A program made the translations under genes and the position numbers. From Parabacteroides chinchillae (GTDB lineage Bacteria; Bacteroidota; Bacteroidia; Bacteroidales; Tannerellaceae), in NCBI RefSeq assembly GCF_900108035.1, contig NZ_FNVS01000018.1, positions 1 to 64,000 of the forward strand: a stretch of 64,000 bases of DNA, given 5' to 3'. A model generated the notes under the pieces. It was not told the DNA's origin. It was given only the letters and a program-made list of their open reading frames with translations, and made no database searches. Numbering within the stretch: position 1 is the first letter of the stretch; each line of letters opens with the position of its first letter. Of this stretch, positions 48,257 through 56,415 are shown one piece after another.

Positions 48257-50161
48257 TTAAGCGATTCCTAATTTAGCGTTGAAAGCCTGCAATGTTTCAA
48301 GCACATTACTCTTAACATGAATAAACTGATCGATACCCTGAGCTTTCAGGTCTTCCATGCAAGCAGGAGCACCAGCTACAACAAACTGAGCACGTCCGGC
48401 CAACGCCTTCAATGCCGCAGGAGCATATTCTGCATATTCATCATCGCTGGAACAAAGAACTACAATAGAAGCACCTGCCTTAACAGCTGCATCTACACCA
48501 GCTTCAACCGTATCGAAACCTAAGTTGTCAATTATCTTATATCCGGCACAACCAAAGAAGTTACTAGAGAACTGAGAACGAGCCAGACGCATAGCCAGAT
48601 TACCGATAGTAAGCATAAATACCTTCGGTTCTTTTCCGCTCTTTTCAGTAGCCAGACGCAAAGCTTCAAACTGTGACGCGCCGCGAGAGAAGTCCAATGC
48701 AGTAACTGTAGCCTCGCCACAATGACCGCCACCACAGCAACAAGAAGCTTCTTCTTTTATCTTTCCGGCAGCTACTTCGTTGAAGTTAGGGAACTGGTTA
48801 GATCCCAACAGGATTTCACGACGGGTAGCAACATTCTTCTTACGGGCATCATTAGAAGCATTTACTGCTTTCTGGATTTCACCGGCTTTGGCAGCAACAC
48901 CGAAACCGCCCTTTTCTTCTGTTTCCAGGAACAACTTCCAAGCTACATCAGCCATAGAGTTTGTAAGAACTTCTACATAATATGAACCTGCAGACGGATC
49001 AACTACCTTGTCAAAATGGCATTCTTCTTTCAACAGTAATTGTTGATTGCGGGCAATACGTTCGGAGAAATCGTCCGGAGTCTGATAAGTTTTATCAAAC
49101 GGACGGACAGTGATTGAATCAACACCTGCAATAGCAGCAGACATAGCCTCTGTCTGAGAACGCAACAAGTTTACGTGAGCATCGTAAATTGTCATATTCC
49201 ATTCTGAAGTCTGCGCATGGGCAACCATCTTACAAGCGCAGCGGCACATTCCGTTTTCTGCCTTATTAGGACATTCCGACGGGCAGTGGCAAACAGGATT
49301 GTAGGCAGCCACGATTTCAGCCCACAACCAACGTGCTGCACGGAACTTAGCAATTTCCATGAAGTAGTTAGAGCTGATACCCATATTGAATTTGATCTTC
49401 TTCGCAACTTCGTCAGCTTCGAATCCGGCTTCTGTCAATTTAGCCATCAATTCGTTACCCCAAGCTAAAGCGAAACCTAATTCCTGAGCAATATAAGCTC
49501 CTGCATTCGTGAAATAGAATGAATTTACAGCCAATACACGGTAGCGAGGCAGAGCCTTACCAGCCTTGAGCACGGCGGCGGCGGCTTCTACCCAGTTTTC
49601 GTTGTCTTTGCCTTTTACTAAAGGTTTCTTGAATGCATCATAATTAACAGAACCAAAACACTTACTCAGATCTGCGCCCTTACCCTTGAAGTAATCCGCC
49701 AGAATACCGATCAGCTTCTCAGCTTTGCAGTTGCAAGTGTTGAAATTAAGTTCCACACATTCCGGGCAAATACCATCCAGCAATGCAGCAATATTTTCAG
49801 CATTTACTTCATCGCCCTTGATAATAAATCCAAGAGAGTTAACACCTTTGTTCAGTAAATCGAGGGCCTTTTCGTTTGCACCTTTAAAACATTTTACTTC
49901 AATGTTCTGGCGTACTTTCCAGTCGTTGTCTTTTTTCGTACCCCGAACATACGGAAATTCACCGGGAAGAGACTCGGTAGTTTTCAGACCTTCGATGTCT
50001 TCTGCACGATAGAAAGGATTTACATTAAACCCTTCGCCTGTTTTCCATACAAGCTTTTTCTCAAACGGTACCCCTTTCAGGTCGGCCGTAATCTTCGCCA
50101 TCCATTCTTCAGTAGATATGGGAGCGAATTCTGAGAAAAGTTTTTCTTTTAGTTCTGCCAT
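48257..50161 (-). CDS. mutA: Methylmalonyl-CoA mutase small subunit
   Basis: The 634-residue partner subunit has the same fold as MutB but lacks the DxHxxG cobalt ligand: the matching site reads MLTIGNLAMRLARSQF. It supports the catalytic subunit. Two cysteine-rich stretches are unusual for the fold: CHCPSECPNKAENGMCRCACK near residue 290, and CCCGGGHC near residue 480. It is the first gene of the mutA-mutB operon; a -7-like box (TACCTTTG read on the minus strand, 50225-50232) lies 64 bases upstream. Confidence 0.95.
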   Translation of the reverse strand: MAELKEKLFSEFAPISTEEWMAKITADLKGVPFEKKLVWKTGEGFNVNPFYRAEDIEGLKTTESLPGEFPYVRGTKKDNDWKVRQNIEVKCFKGANEKALDLLNKGVNSLGFIIKGDEVNAENIAALLDGICPECVELNFNTCNCKAEKLIGILADYFKGKGADLSKCFGSVNYDAFKKPLVKGKDNENWVEAAAAVLKAGKALPRYRVLAVNSFYFTNAGAYIAQELGFALAWGNELMAKLTEAGFEADEVAKKIKFNMGISSNYFMEIAKFRAARWLWAEIVAAYNPVCHCPSECPNKAENGMCRCACKMVAHAQTSEWNMTIYDAHVNLLRSQTEAMSAAIAGVDSITVRPFDKTYQTPDDFSERIARNQQLLLKEECHFDKVVDPSAGSYYVEVLTNSMADVAWKLFLETEEKGGFGVAAKAGEIQKAVNASNDARKKNVATRREILLGSNQFPNFNEVAAGKIKEEASCCCGGGHCGEATVTALDFSRGASQFEALRLATEKSGKEPKVFMLTIGNLAMRLARSQFSSNFFGCAGYKIIDNLGFDTVEAGVDAAVKAGASIVVLCSSDDEYAEYAPAALKALAGRAQFVVAGAPACMEDLKAQGIDQFIHVKSNVLETLQAFNAKLGIA

Positions 50162-50224
50162 AATATTAGTTGTTTATAAAACTTGGTATTAGTAATATTG
50201 AATATTTCGTTCAATTACAGCAGG

Positions 50225-50232
50225 CAAAGGTA
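50225..50232 (-). promoter_or_regulatory. -7 box of mutA-mutB
   Basis: The minus strand reads TACCTTTG, matching TAnnTTTG. The -33 position reads TTGT, a weak match. Confidence 0.45.
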
Positions 50233-50371
50233 GAATAAATAAACAGGACGAACAACGAAAAATAAACGAAATCATGCCCAATTTTAACGCCTTTTAGAGA
50301 TGATGTGCCATCTTTAGTTTACATAATGACAGAAAGTATAAAAATAATCTTCAAAAAAAATAGAGTAATAA

Positions 50372-50401
50372 TTTGACGGTTTAAAATTATCACTAATTTT
50401 G
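50372..50401 (+). promoter_or_regulatory. Promoter of tRNA-Glu
   Basis: TTTG (50372-50375), 18 bases and TAATTTTG (50394-50401) lie 35 bases before the tRNA. Confidence 0.75.
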
Positions 50402-50436
50402 CATCGTCGTACAGCAACAAGCTAAACGATACAAAT

Positions 50437-50509
50437 GGTGCATTCGTCTAGTGGTCCAGGACGCCGCCCTCTCACGGCGGAAACTCGGGTTCGACCCCCG
50501 GACGCACTA
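50437..50509 (+). tRNA. tRNA-Glu(CTC)
   Basis: A cloverleaf with anticodon loop CTCTCAC on stem CCGCC/GGCGG gives anticodon CTC. The acceptor GGTGCAT/ACGCACT has the usual G-U at 1:72 and an A-C mismatch at 6:67. CCA is not encoded. Confidence 0.93.
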
Positions 50510-50530
50510 CCCTTCAAAAAAACAAAACAT

Positions 50531-50593
50531 CCCGATCATTTTTGAAAATCATCGGGATGTTTTTCAAAAATGATCGGGATGTTTTTTACAGAC
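50531..50593. repeat. CATCGGGAT-type hairpin repeat after tRNA-Glu
   Basis: Three units (CATCCCGATCATTTTT, TCATCGGGATG, ATGATCGGGATG) separated by T/A runs can form alternative stems and end in TTTTTT, so it can also terminate the tRNA transcript. It is the third copy of a repeat type seen near 5.3 and 24.8 kb. Confidence 0.7.
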
Positions 50594-50619
50594 AAAAAAG
50601 ATCTATAATCCAAGACCTG

Positions 50620-50730
50620 CTAATCTCCCCGCGGCCTGCTAAACACTGAGACAAGCCATAAGACAATAACTGCACCAATTGTAGCAGTGATCAGACTACC
50701 TATCAAACCAATTGCAGATATACCGAACAT
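50620..50730 (-). pseudogene. C-terminal remnant of a GlsB/YeaQ/YmgE-family membrane protein
   Basis: A 36-codon frame from ATG 50730 encodes MFGISAIGLIGSLITATIG followed by a hydrophobic tail and RPRGD. This matches the second half of GlsB/YeaQ/YmgE (transglycosylase-associated) proteins, normally about 80 residues. The in-frame sequence upstream is unlike the family's N-terminal half, so the gene is probably truncated. Confidence 0.5.
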
Positions 50731-50800
50731 ACTGGACAGGATATATTTACCTGTTTTACCATATCTAAAACCTTTGCAGAATTTATATTCAGCAAAAGCC

Positions 50801-51415
50801 TCATATAAGTTTCTCTGTAATAGCCAGCTTTACCATAGCTGCTGTATTTTTCACCCCCAGTTTCAATAATAGGTTTTTACGGTAACTATTCACTGTTTCT
50901 ACTCCAAGAAACAGCTTTTCTGCTATTTCTTTATTTGTATACCCCTCTACTATGAGGCTCAGTAACTCTGTCTCACGGATGGTAAGAAAAAGTTTTCCTT
51001 TTTCTTTCCGTGCAGAGATTACAGAGCCGGCCTCCTCACTGAAATAACGTTCTCCCTTATAAACACTGCGTATTCCTTCCAGTATCTCTTCCGGCAAAGC
51101 ATTTTTCAGCAAATAACCGCTAGCACCATTTTGCAACATTTTCTGCATATAGAAATATTCCTTAAAACCGGTTAGGGCAATAATACGGATAAACGGATAG
51201 CGATTATGTACATATGCGCAAAGATCCATGCCATTCATATCCGGCAGATTAATATCAAGCAGGATAATATCCGGTGTTGTGTTTTGCAATAATTCTTTGC
51301 AATCTTTACCACACATGGCAGTTCCCACAACATCCATTCCCGCCTCTTCTGAAATCAGCTGCCGGATTCCGTCAGCAACAATGGGATGATCGTCTACTAT
51401 TACTACTTTAATCAT
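50801..51415 (-). CDS. LuxR/NarL-type response regulator
   Basis: The 204-residue regulator has a receiver domain with the acidic pocket VVDDHP (Asp8, Asp9) and phosphoacceptor Asp54 in ILLDINLPDM, then a LuxR helix-turn-helix (LTIRETELLSLIVEGYTNKEIAEKLFLGVETVNSYR). It follows the sensor kinase gene by 12 bases and is its obvious partner. Targets are unknown. Confidence 0.95.
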   Translation of the reverse strand: MIKVVIVDDHPIVADGIRQLISEEAGMDVVGTAMCGKDCKELLQNTTPDIILLDINLPDMNGMDLCAYVHNRYPFIRIIALTGFKEYFYMQKMLQNGASGYLLKNALPEEILEGIRSVYKGERYFSEEAGSVISARKEKGKLFLTIRETELLSLIVEGYTNKEIAEKLFLGVETVNSYRKNLLLKLGVKNTAAMVKLAITEKLI

Positions 51416-51427
51416 AACCTATAGTTT

Positions 51428-53146
51428 TTAGCAGTTTAATTCTACAGTGATTTCTGTTCCCCGTTCTTTGCCGGAAACAATATTAAGAGTTGCACCAAGC
51501 AGTTCGATACGCGAACGGACAGTTGACAACCCCTGCCCTTCTGTTGATCCGCCCATTCCCCTGCCGTCATCCTGGACAGTCAAAGAAAGACTATCATCGG
51601 CTTGTATCAACTGTACGTTGATCTGGGAGGCCTCGGCATGCTTTAATGCATTATTGATTAGTTCACAGGCTATACGGTAAATATTTATTTCTATATCCCT
51701 GTCCAGACGCCGTTCTTTTCCGTAGAAATAGAAATCAACGCTTGACGAACCGGCACAAAATTCTTCCAACACAGGATATAGTCCAAAACGTGCCAACGAT
51801 TCGGGCATCAGGTTATGTGCCAGCCGGCGCATTTCTGTAATAGATCGATCCATCAGGCTGATGACATGTTCCAATCTCTCTTTTTCCGTTTCTTTCTCCT
51901 GTCGGAATTTGTCAAGGTCTAGTTTTGCCATAGTAAGTAATCCGCCTAGTCCATCATGCAACTCACGGGAAAGTCGTCCCCGTTCCTGATTCTCTCCATC
52001 CAGCAAAGATTTGGCTGCAACCAGTTCCTTTTCTTGTTCCAGCTGTTCCACACGCTTCTCTGCCAATTCTTTTTTCTGGTTAATAAACCGTTGACGGAAA
52101 ACCAACAGAACAAGAAAAAGGGCCAGTAAAGCAATACAGGAAAGCGTCAACCAAAGGATCAAACGTTTTTCTTCTTCAACAGAGACAATCTGCATTTCTT
52201 TCTTCTCCGTTTCGTAGGCAATCTTCAAATTCTGGATTATCCGGGCACTTTCGAGCGTATGCATTGAATCTCGATCGGCCTGATATCGTACACGATACCG
52301 TAAGGCGGATTTCAGATCGCCATTCCTCTCACTTATTTCGCTAGCATCGTTCAGTACGGCCAGATAAAATTCACGATTATTCACTTTCCTCGCCAGAATT
52401 GATTGATAAAGAGAAATAGCTTTATCATACTGCTTCTGTTTATTATAAATAGTTGCCAACGCATAATCGGCATAATAATCCCAGCCATCTATCGCCTTCA
52501 CTTCATCAAGCAATTGAAGGGCTTTCTCCAGATTACCTTTTCCGATGCAAATGTCAGCCATCGTGATACGAATAGTTTGCCGGCCTTCCCAATAACCTAT
52601 CCGGTCGGCTATAGCAAGCCCCGTTTCAAAATAAGAAAGTGCTCCATCTAAATCTTTTTTGATCGTAGCACAAGCATTCCCCATATTATTCAAGGCCCGT
52701 ACCATACTTATCGAATCACCCCGGACAGCAGCTATTTCATAAAATTTATGATAATGCCCTATGGCTTGGTCTGCATCACGCTGATTAAAATACAAAATAC
52801 CAATATTGTTATGAGCCTTACCCTGCAACACAGGATCGTCTATTGCCTCTGCTGCACGGAGGGCACAATATAAATTATAACCTGCCTGGTCATACTTACC
52901 GGTAATATCCAGAGCCACTCCTTTTGACGAATAAGCATTATACGCCCACACAGAAAGAGTATCGGGAGTTACCGCCTTCAACAGACGGTCTGCTACAATA
53001 TAAATAGAATCATATTCTTTCCGCGCCAATAATTCCTGCATATAGGCACATTCCTCCTCATACCCCGGATCGTGGTCGAAAGAAACCGGATGGCAACCTA
53101 ATACAAAAGTTATTATTCCGAGTAATATTCCAGCCAGTTTTTTCAT
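51428..53146 (-). CDS. TPR-containing sensor histidine kinase (HisKA_3)
   Basis: The 572-residue kinase starts with a signal sequence and a lipobox-like FVLGC (Cys18). A tetratricopeptide-repeat region (about 30-310) precedes one membrane span (LILWLTLSCIALLALFLVLLVF, about 330-352), a coiled coil, the dimerisation/phosphoacceptor motif ERGRLSRELHDGLGGLLTM and a HATPase domain (NALKHA N-box, DDGRGM G-box). The TPR part should lie in the periplasm. Such NarL-type kinases of Bacteroidetes respond to undefined cues. A -7-like TATTTTTG (53160-53167, minus strand) lies just upstream. Confidence 0.92.
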   Translation of the reverse strand: MKKLAGILLGIITFVLGCHPVSFDHDPGYEEECAYMQELLARKEYDSIYIVADRLLKAVTPDTLSVWAYNAYSSKGVALDITGKYDQAGYNLYCALRAAEAIDDPVLQGKAHNNIGILYFNQRDADQAIGHYHKFYEIAAVRGDSISMVRALNNMGNACATIKKDLDGALSYFETGLAIADRIGYWEGRQTIRITMADICIGKGNLEKALQLLDEVKAIDGWDYYADYALATIYNKQKQYDKAISLYQSILARKVNNREFYLAVLNDASEISERNGDLKSALRYRVRYQADRDSMHTLESARIIQNLKIAYETEKKEMQIVSVEEEKRLILWLTLSCIALLALFLVLLVFRQRFINQKKELAEKRVEQLEQEKELVAAKSLLDGENQERGRLSRELHDGLGGLLTMAKLDLDKFRQEKETEKERLEHVISLMDRSITEMRRLAHNLMPESLARFGLYPVLEEFCAGSSSVDFYFYGKERRLDRDIEINIYRIACELINNALKHAEASQINVQLIQADDSLSLTVQDDGRGMGGSTEGQGLSTVRSRIELLGATLNIVSGKERGTEITVELNC

Positions 53147-53212
53147 ATTGTATATCTTTCAAAAATATGTATTTATGCACCAACAAATATAATGAATATC
53201 GAGCATAGCAAC

Positions 53213-53265
53213 ACCCCTAAAAAGGGGTATTTACCCACCTATGGCACAAGAACCCCTTTTTGGGG
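53213..53265. promoter_or_regulatory. Two ACCCC palindromes between divergent regulators
   Basis: ACCCCTAAAAAGGGGT (53213-53228) and ACCCCTTTTTGGGG (53252-53265) lie 38 bases apart, upstream of the kinase promoter and in the divergent gap before the AraC-type gene. They could be binding sites for the two-component pair or for the AraC-type protein. Confidence 0.45.
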
Positions 53266-53419
53266 ATAAAAGGTAAACTCTCAATCTTCTAATTTTGACA
53301 CCAGAGCAAAGGGAAAGATGCAAAAATTTGTCCGTATAAATTTGAGCGGACACGGAGGTTGCATAGATAGCCTTTTGTTAAACAAGAAATACTTTCTTTT
53401 GTAAATAAAAGATAAAAGC

Positions 53420-53836
53420 ATGAATATGCGCTATGCAAGATCAAGATTGAGCGAAAAAGAAATGGAGCAAAATTGTGAGAAAATACAATCTTTCCTCCGT
53501 CACTCGGATGATTATAAAAATCCGAACCTTTGCATTTGGGATATCTCCCTGGCAACGGAAATTGCTCCGGCTGCCATTTCTCAATCTTTAAACCGTTTCC
53601 TGAACCTGAATTTTTTTGATGTGGTAAACAGAAAACGGCTAGAAGAAGTAAAGCGCATCCTACTATCAGACAATACCAACAGCTACACAATAGAAAGTGT
53701 TGCCTATGACTGTGGATTCCGGTCACGTTCTACCTTCTATGCCGCCTTTAATAAACTGGAAGGAACCTCACCTGCCAAATGGCTGAAAACAGCTTTGGAA
53801 ACAGACAAGGCAAATGAGAAGACCCCTCCGGGGTGA
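53420..53836 (+). CDS. Stand-alone AraC-type helix-turn-helix protein
   Basis: The 138-residue protein is essentially only an AraC DNA-binding domain: LCIWDISLATEIAPAAISQSLNRFL is the first helix-turn-helix and TIESVAYDCGFRSRSTFYAAF plus GTSPAKWLK the second. There is no sensor domain. It is divergent from the two-component pair and lies 35 bases before the secreted-protein genes, so it may control them. Confidence 0.85.
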   Translation: MNMRYARSRLSEKEMEQNCEKIQSFLRHSDDYKNPNLCIWDISLATEIAPAAISQSLNRFLNLNFFDVVNRKRLEEVKRILLSDNTNSYTIESVAYDCGFRSRSTFYAAFNKLEGTSPAKWLKTALETDKANEKTPPG

Positions 53837-53871
53837 TGATGAAATATTAACCATCAAATACATTAAATATC

Positions 53872-54546
53872 ATGAGAGCTTTATTCAGATTTATCACAGC
53901 AATTATCTTAACTACGTTACTGGTACCGACAACCATTTATGCACAGAACCCATTTTTTCCCAACAAGGAAGGAATTATATTGACATATGCCAATTACGAT
54001 AAAAAAGGCAAAACGACCGATTACGTCCGCTATACCATTTCAAAAGTAAATGGGACAGACGCACAAAATTTTGAAGTCACTTACGACACAGAAGCATTAG
54101 ACAAAAAGAAAGAAGTATTATTCAAAATGCCTGTTGAAATACAAATCAAAAATGGAGCAGTCTATTTTGATCCCTCTTCCAGTGCAGGCAAGTTAATGGA
54201 AGGGGTGACCATTACAGGCGAAGGAACCGTTGTTCCTGCCACCCTGGAAGAAGGCATGACGCTGGAGGACTCCAATGTTACCGTAAAAATGGGTTCACTT
54301 ACCGTCGCTTCTTCAAAAATCACCGAGACGAAAGTCGTAGCCAAGGAAGATATCACCACGCCTGCGGGAACCTTTGAATGCTATAAAGTGCAAAGCAAAG
54401 TCAGCGGGAAAGCCATGGGGTTCAAATCAGAAAATACCCTCTGTGTATGGTACGCCCGCAACATCGGAACCATCCGGACTGAAACGTACGACAAGAAAAA
54501 CAAACTGATAAGTTCAGGTGAACTGATATTGATGGAGGGCAACTAA
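53872..54546 (+). CDS. Secreted protein of the TapB/DUF3108-like type
   Basis: The 224-residue protein has a signal peptide (about 1-25, ending TIYAQ). The layout, FFPNKEGIILTYANYDKKGK then strands with TTPAGTFECYKVQSKVSG and a closing TETYDKKNKL, resembles the beta-rich TapB/DUF3108 family of small exported proteins; this is similarity by eye. The next gene starts two bases after its stop. Confidence 0.65.
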   Translation: MRALFRFITAIILTTLLVPTTIYAQNPFFPNKEGIILTYANYDKKGKTTDYVRYTISKVNGTDAQNFEVTYDTEALDKKKEVLFKMPVEIQIKNGAVYFDPSSSAGKLMEGVTITGEGTVVPATLEEGMTLEDSNVTVKMGSLTVASSKITETKVVAKEDITTPAGTFECYKVQSKVSGKAMGFKSENTLCVWYARNIGTIRTETYDKKNKLISSGELILMEGN

Positions 54547-54547
54547 T

Positions 54548-55846
54548 ATGAAACGATTCTATACCTTATTCATAATAGCACTGTTTGCCTCTCCCCCGAT
54601 CTACGGACAAGGGTTCCTGAAAAAGCTCGGCAAGAAAGCGCAGGAGATCAGCAAAACCGTACTCGGTGAGGACGAGAAGCAAAAAGAAAAGGAAGCAGAA
54701 GAGATCGACTACGACTTCCCGCCGGCGGAAGATATCTACCCGGAAGAGATGTATGCGGAAGAAGAAGCCGAAGCTCCCACGCTGGGATCCACCGATCCGA
54801 ATGCCCCACGTATCCTCACCTTCTCCATCGGAAAAGAAAAAGGTAAGATAGACCATAAAAAAGGGATAATTGAAATCACAGTCGATCCGGATACAGATTT
54901 CGAGAACATCATACCTGTTTATACCACCGGAAGCAACGTCACCAGTTCACCGGCATCCGGCAAACGGATCGGTGGAGAGGATAGCTACTTTACGGTAAAA
55001 GATAAAGCAGGCCGCAAATGCGTGTACGAAGTCGTTCTGCATATCCGGGGCATGGAAAAGAAAGACCTCAAAGCCGGAACAAAAAGCGGAACGCTGCGGA
55101 TGGTCAACACGATGCAAGGCTTCCCCCAAATAAACAGTACCTACTATTTCGATAACTACGGGAAGCTGTTTGCCATGATGAACGATATGGGGACAGGCAC
55201 GATCTACGATTATGCTGCCGGAAAAGTAACCATTCTTACCGCCGTCGCCTCTATCGAAAAAGTAAGGCGGATAACCGACCAGGCAGCCAGCCTTCAGATA
55301 CCCGACATCAAAGAGCCAACGATGAAAGATCTGGAAAACGCTTTGAATAACGGGCTGAAAGATGTGGAATTCGTCTACTTCTCCTACGAAATACCCGGCC
55401 TGGACAAGAAGCTCGAATGTCCGATCATCAGCAATTATGAGGTGATGCCCCCCTCCTTTCTGGTCCGGATGAATGCCCGCAAGGTAGCGAACACCACCAT
55501 AGCCGGCAAATCCTGCTTCACATTAGAGATCACCGAACCGGAAAGCGGCATGAAGATGCTATACTACAGCTGGAAGAACATCAACTTCGGCGGCGGAATA
55601 AAAGGAATGGCGTGGAGCCAGGTGGAAAGTTTCAAGGAAAGCACTCCGGCGGGTATCTTCTCGCCCCCCAAAGGCTACCGTCCTTATGCGGAATATCAGG
55701 CAGAGGTGGATGCCATCACCGAAGCAGCAGGCAAAAAGCTTCAAAAGAAAGCAGAGCCGCTGATGAACGCGCCGGAAATCCAGGCCATCAAACAGTTTCT
55801 CGACGAATACGAGAAAGAGCTGAAAGCAACCGATATTAATAAATAA
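54548..55846 (+). CDS. Secreted protein with DUF5018-like domain
   Basis: The 432-residue product has a signal peptide (about 1-21) and a mature N-terminus QGFLKKLGKKAQEISK, followed by an acidic linker (about 38-75), a DUF5018-like immunoglobulin-type segment (ILTFSIGKEKGKIDHKKGIIEITV ... VYEVVLHI) and a C-terminal domain that I do not recognise (about 180-430). The charged LGKKA start resembles that of the OmpA-type protein three genes on. GC content and style are higher than in the neighbouring genes. Confidence 0.6.
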   Translation: MKRFYTLFIIALFASPPIYGQGFLKKLGKKAQEISKTVLGEDEKQKEKEAEEIDYDFPPAEDIYPEEMYAEEEAEAPTLGSTDPNAPRILTFSIGKEKGKIDHKKGIIEITVDPDTDFENIIPVYTTGSNVTSSPASGKRIGGEDSYFTVKDKAGRKCVYEVVLHIRGMEKKDLKAGTKSGTLRMVNTMQGFPQINSTYYFDNYGKLFAMMNDMGTGTIYDYAAGKVTILTAVASIEKVRRITDQAASLQIPDIKEPTMKDLENALNNGLKDVEFVYFSYEIPGLDKKLECPIISNYEVMPPSFLVRMNARKVANTTIAGKSCFTLEITEPESGMKMLYYSWKNINFGGGIKGMAWSQVESFKESTPAGIFSPPKGYRPYAEYQAEVDAITEAAGKKLQKKAEPLMNAPEIQAIKQFLDEYEKELKATDINK

Positions 55847-55865
55847 ACTTTTAAAACTTACAGAT

Positions 55866-56363
55866 ATGAAAACAATCATAAACATACTGCTCTGCCTGGC
55901 GATAGCAGCCGGCATGACCTCCTGCGGAAATAGTGGAAAGAAATCGGATGAAAGCGATGACAAACTTTCCCGCAGTGAAAAGAAAGAACTGACAGAAATG
56001 ATGAAAGATCTGTCCGACAAGGTTGAGATCAAGGGGGACAAGGTCATCAGAACGACAAAAGCATTTGGTGGCATAGTCACCAAAACGACTTACCATTTCA
56101 CCGGCGACAAATGTACCCGCCTGGTGGTCGAGGCCAAATACCCGGACAAAAAAATGGCGGAAAAAATTCACACCGGATACAAAGAAGTAAGCCACCTCTT
56201 CGATGATATAAAGATGGAAGGAAACACCGTCATTTACGAGCAAAGCGGCGAGATAGTCGAGCTCGGATACGGCGAATACACGAAGAAAAGCCTTCGCAAC
56301 AAACTCCAGAAAGATATCGACGATTCCAAAGAAATAATGGATGCTCTCAAAGATGAACTTTAG
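55866..56363 (+). CDS. Small lipoprotein of unknown function
   Basis: The 165-residue product has a lipobox (MTSC, Cys20) followed by a highly charged, Lys/Glu/Asp-rich mature region (SRSEKKELTEMMKDLSDKV). I recognise no family. It follows the previous gene after 19 bases and is likely part of the same unit. Confidence 0.65.
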   Translation: MKTIINILLCLAIAAGMTSCGNSGKKSDESDDKLSRSEKKELTEMMKDLSDKVEIKGDKVIRTTKAFGGIVTKTTYHFTGDKCTRLVVEAKYPDKKMAEKIHTGYKEVSHLFDDIKMEGNTVIYEQSGEIVELGYGEYTKKSLRNKLQKDIDDSKEIMDALKDEL

Positions 56364-56415
56364 AGTCGGGAAGCCGTAACGGAAAATGAATCGTAAACCA
56401 TTAAAACGAAAGCAT

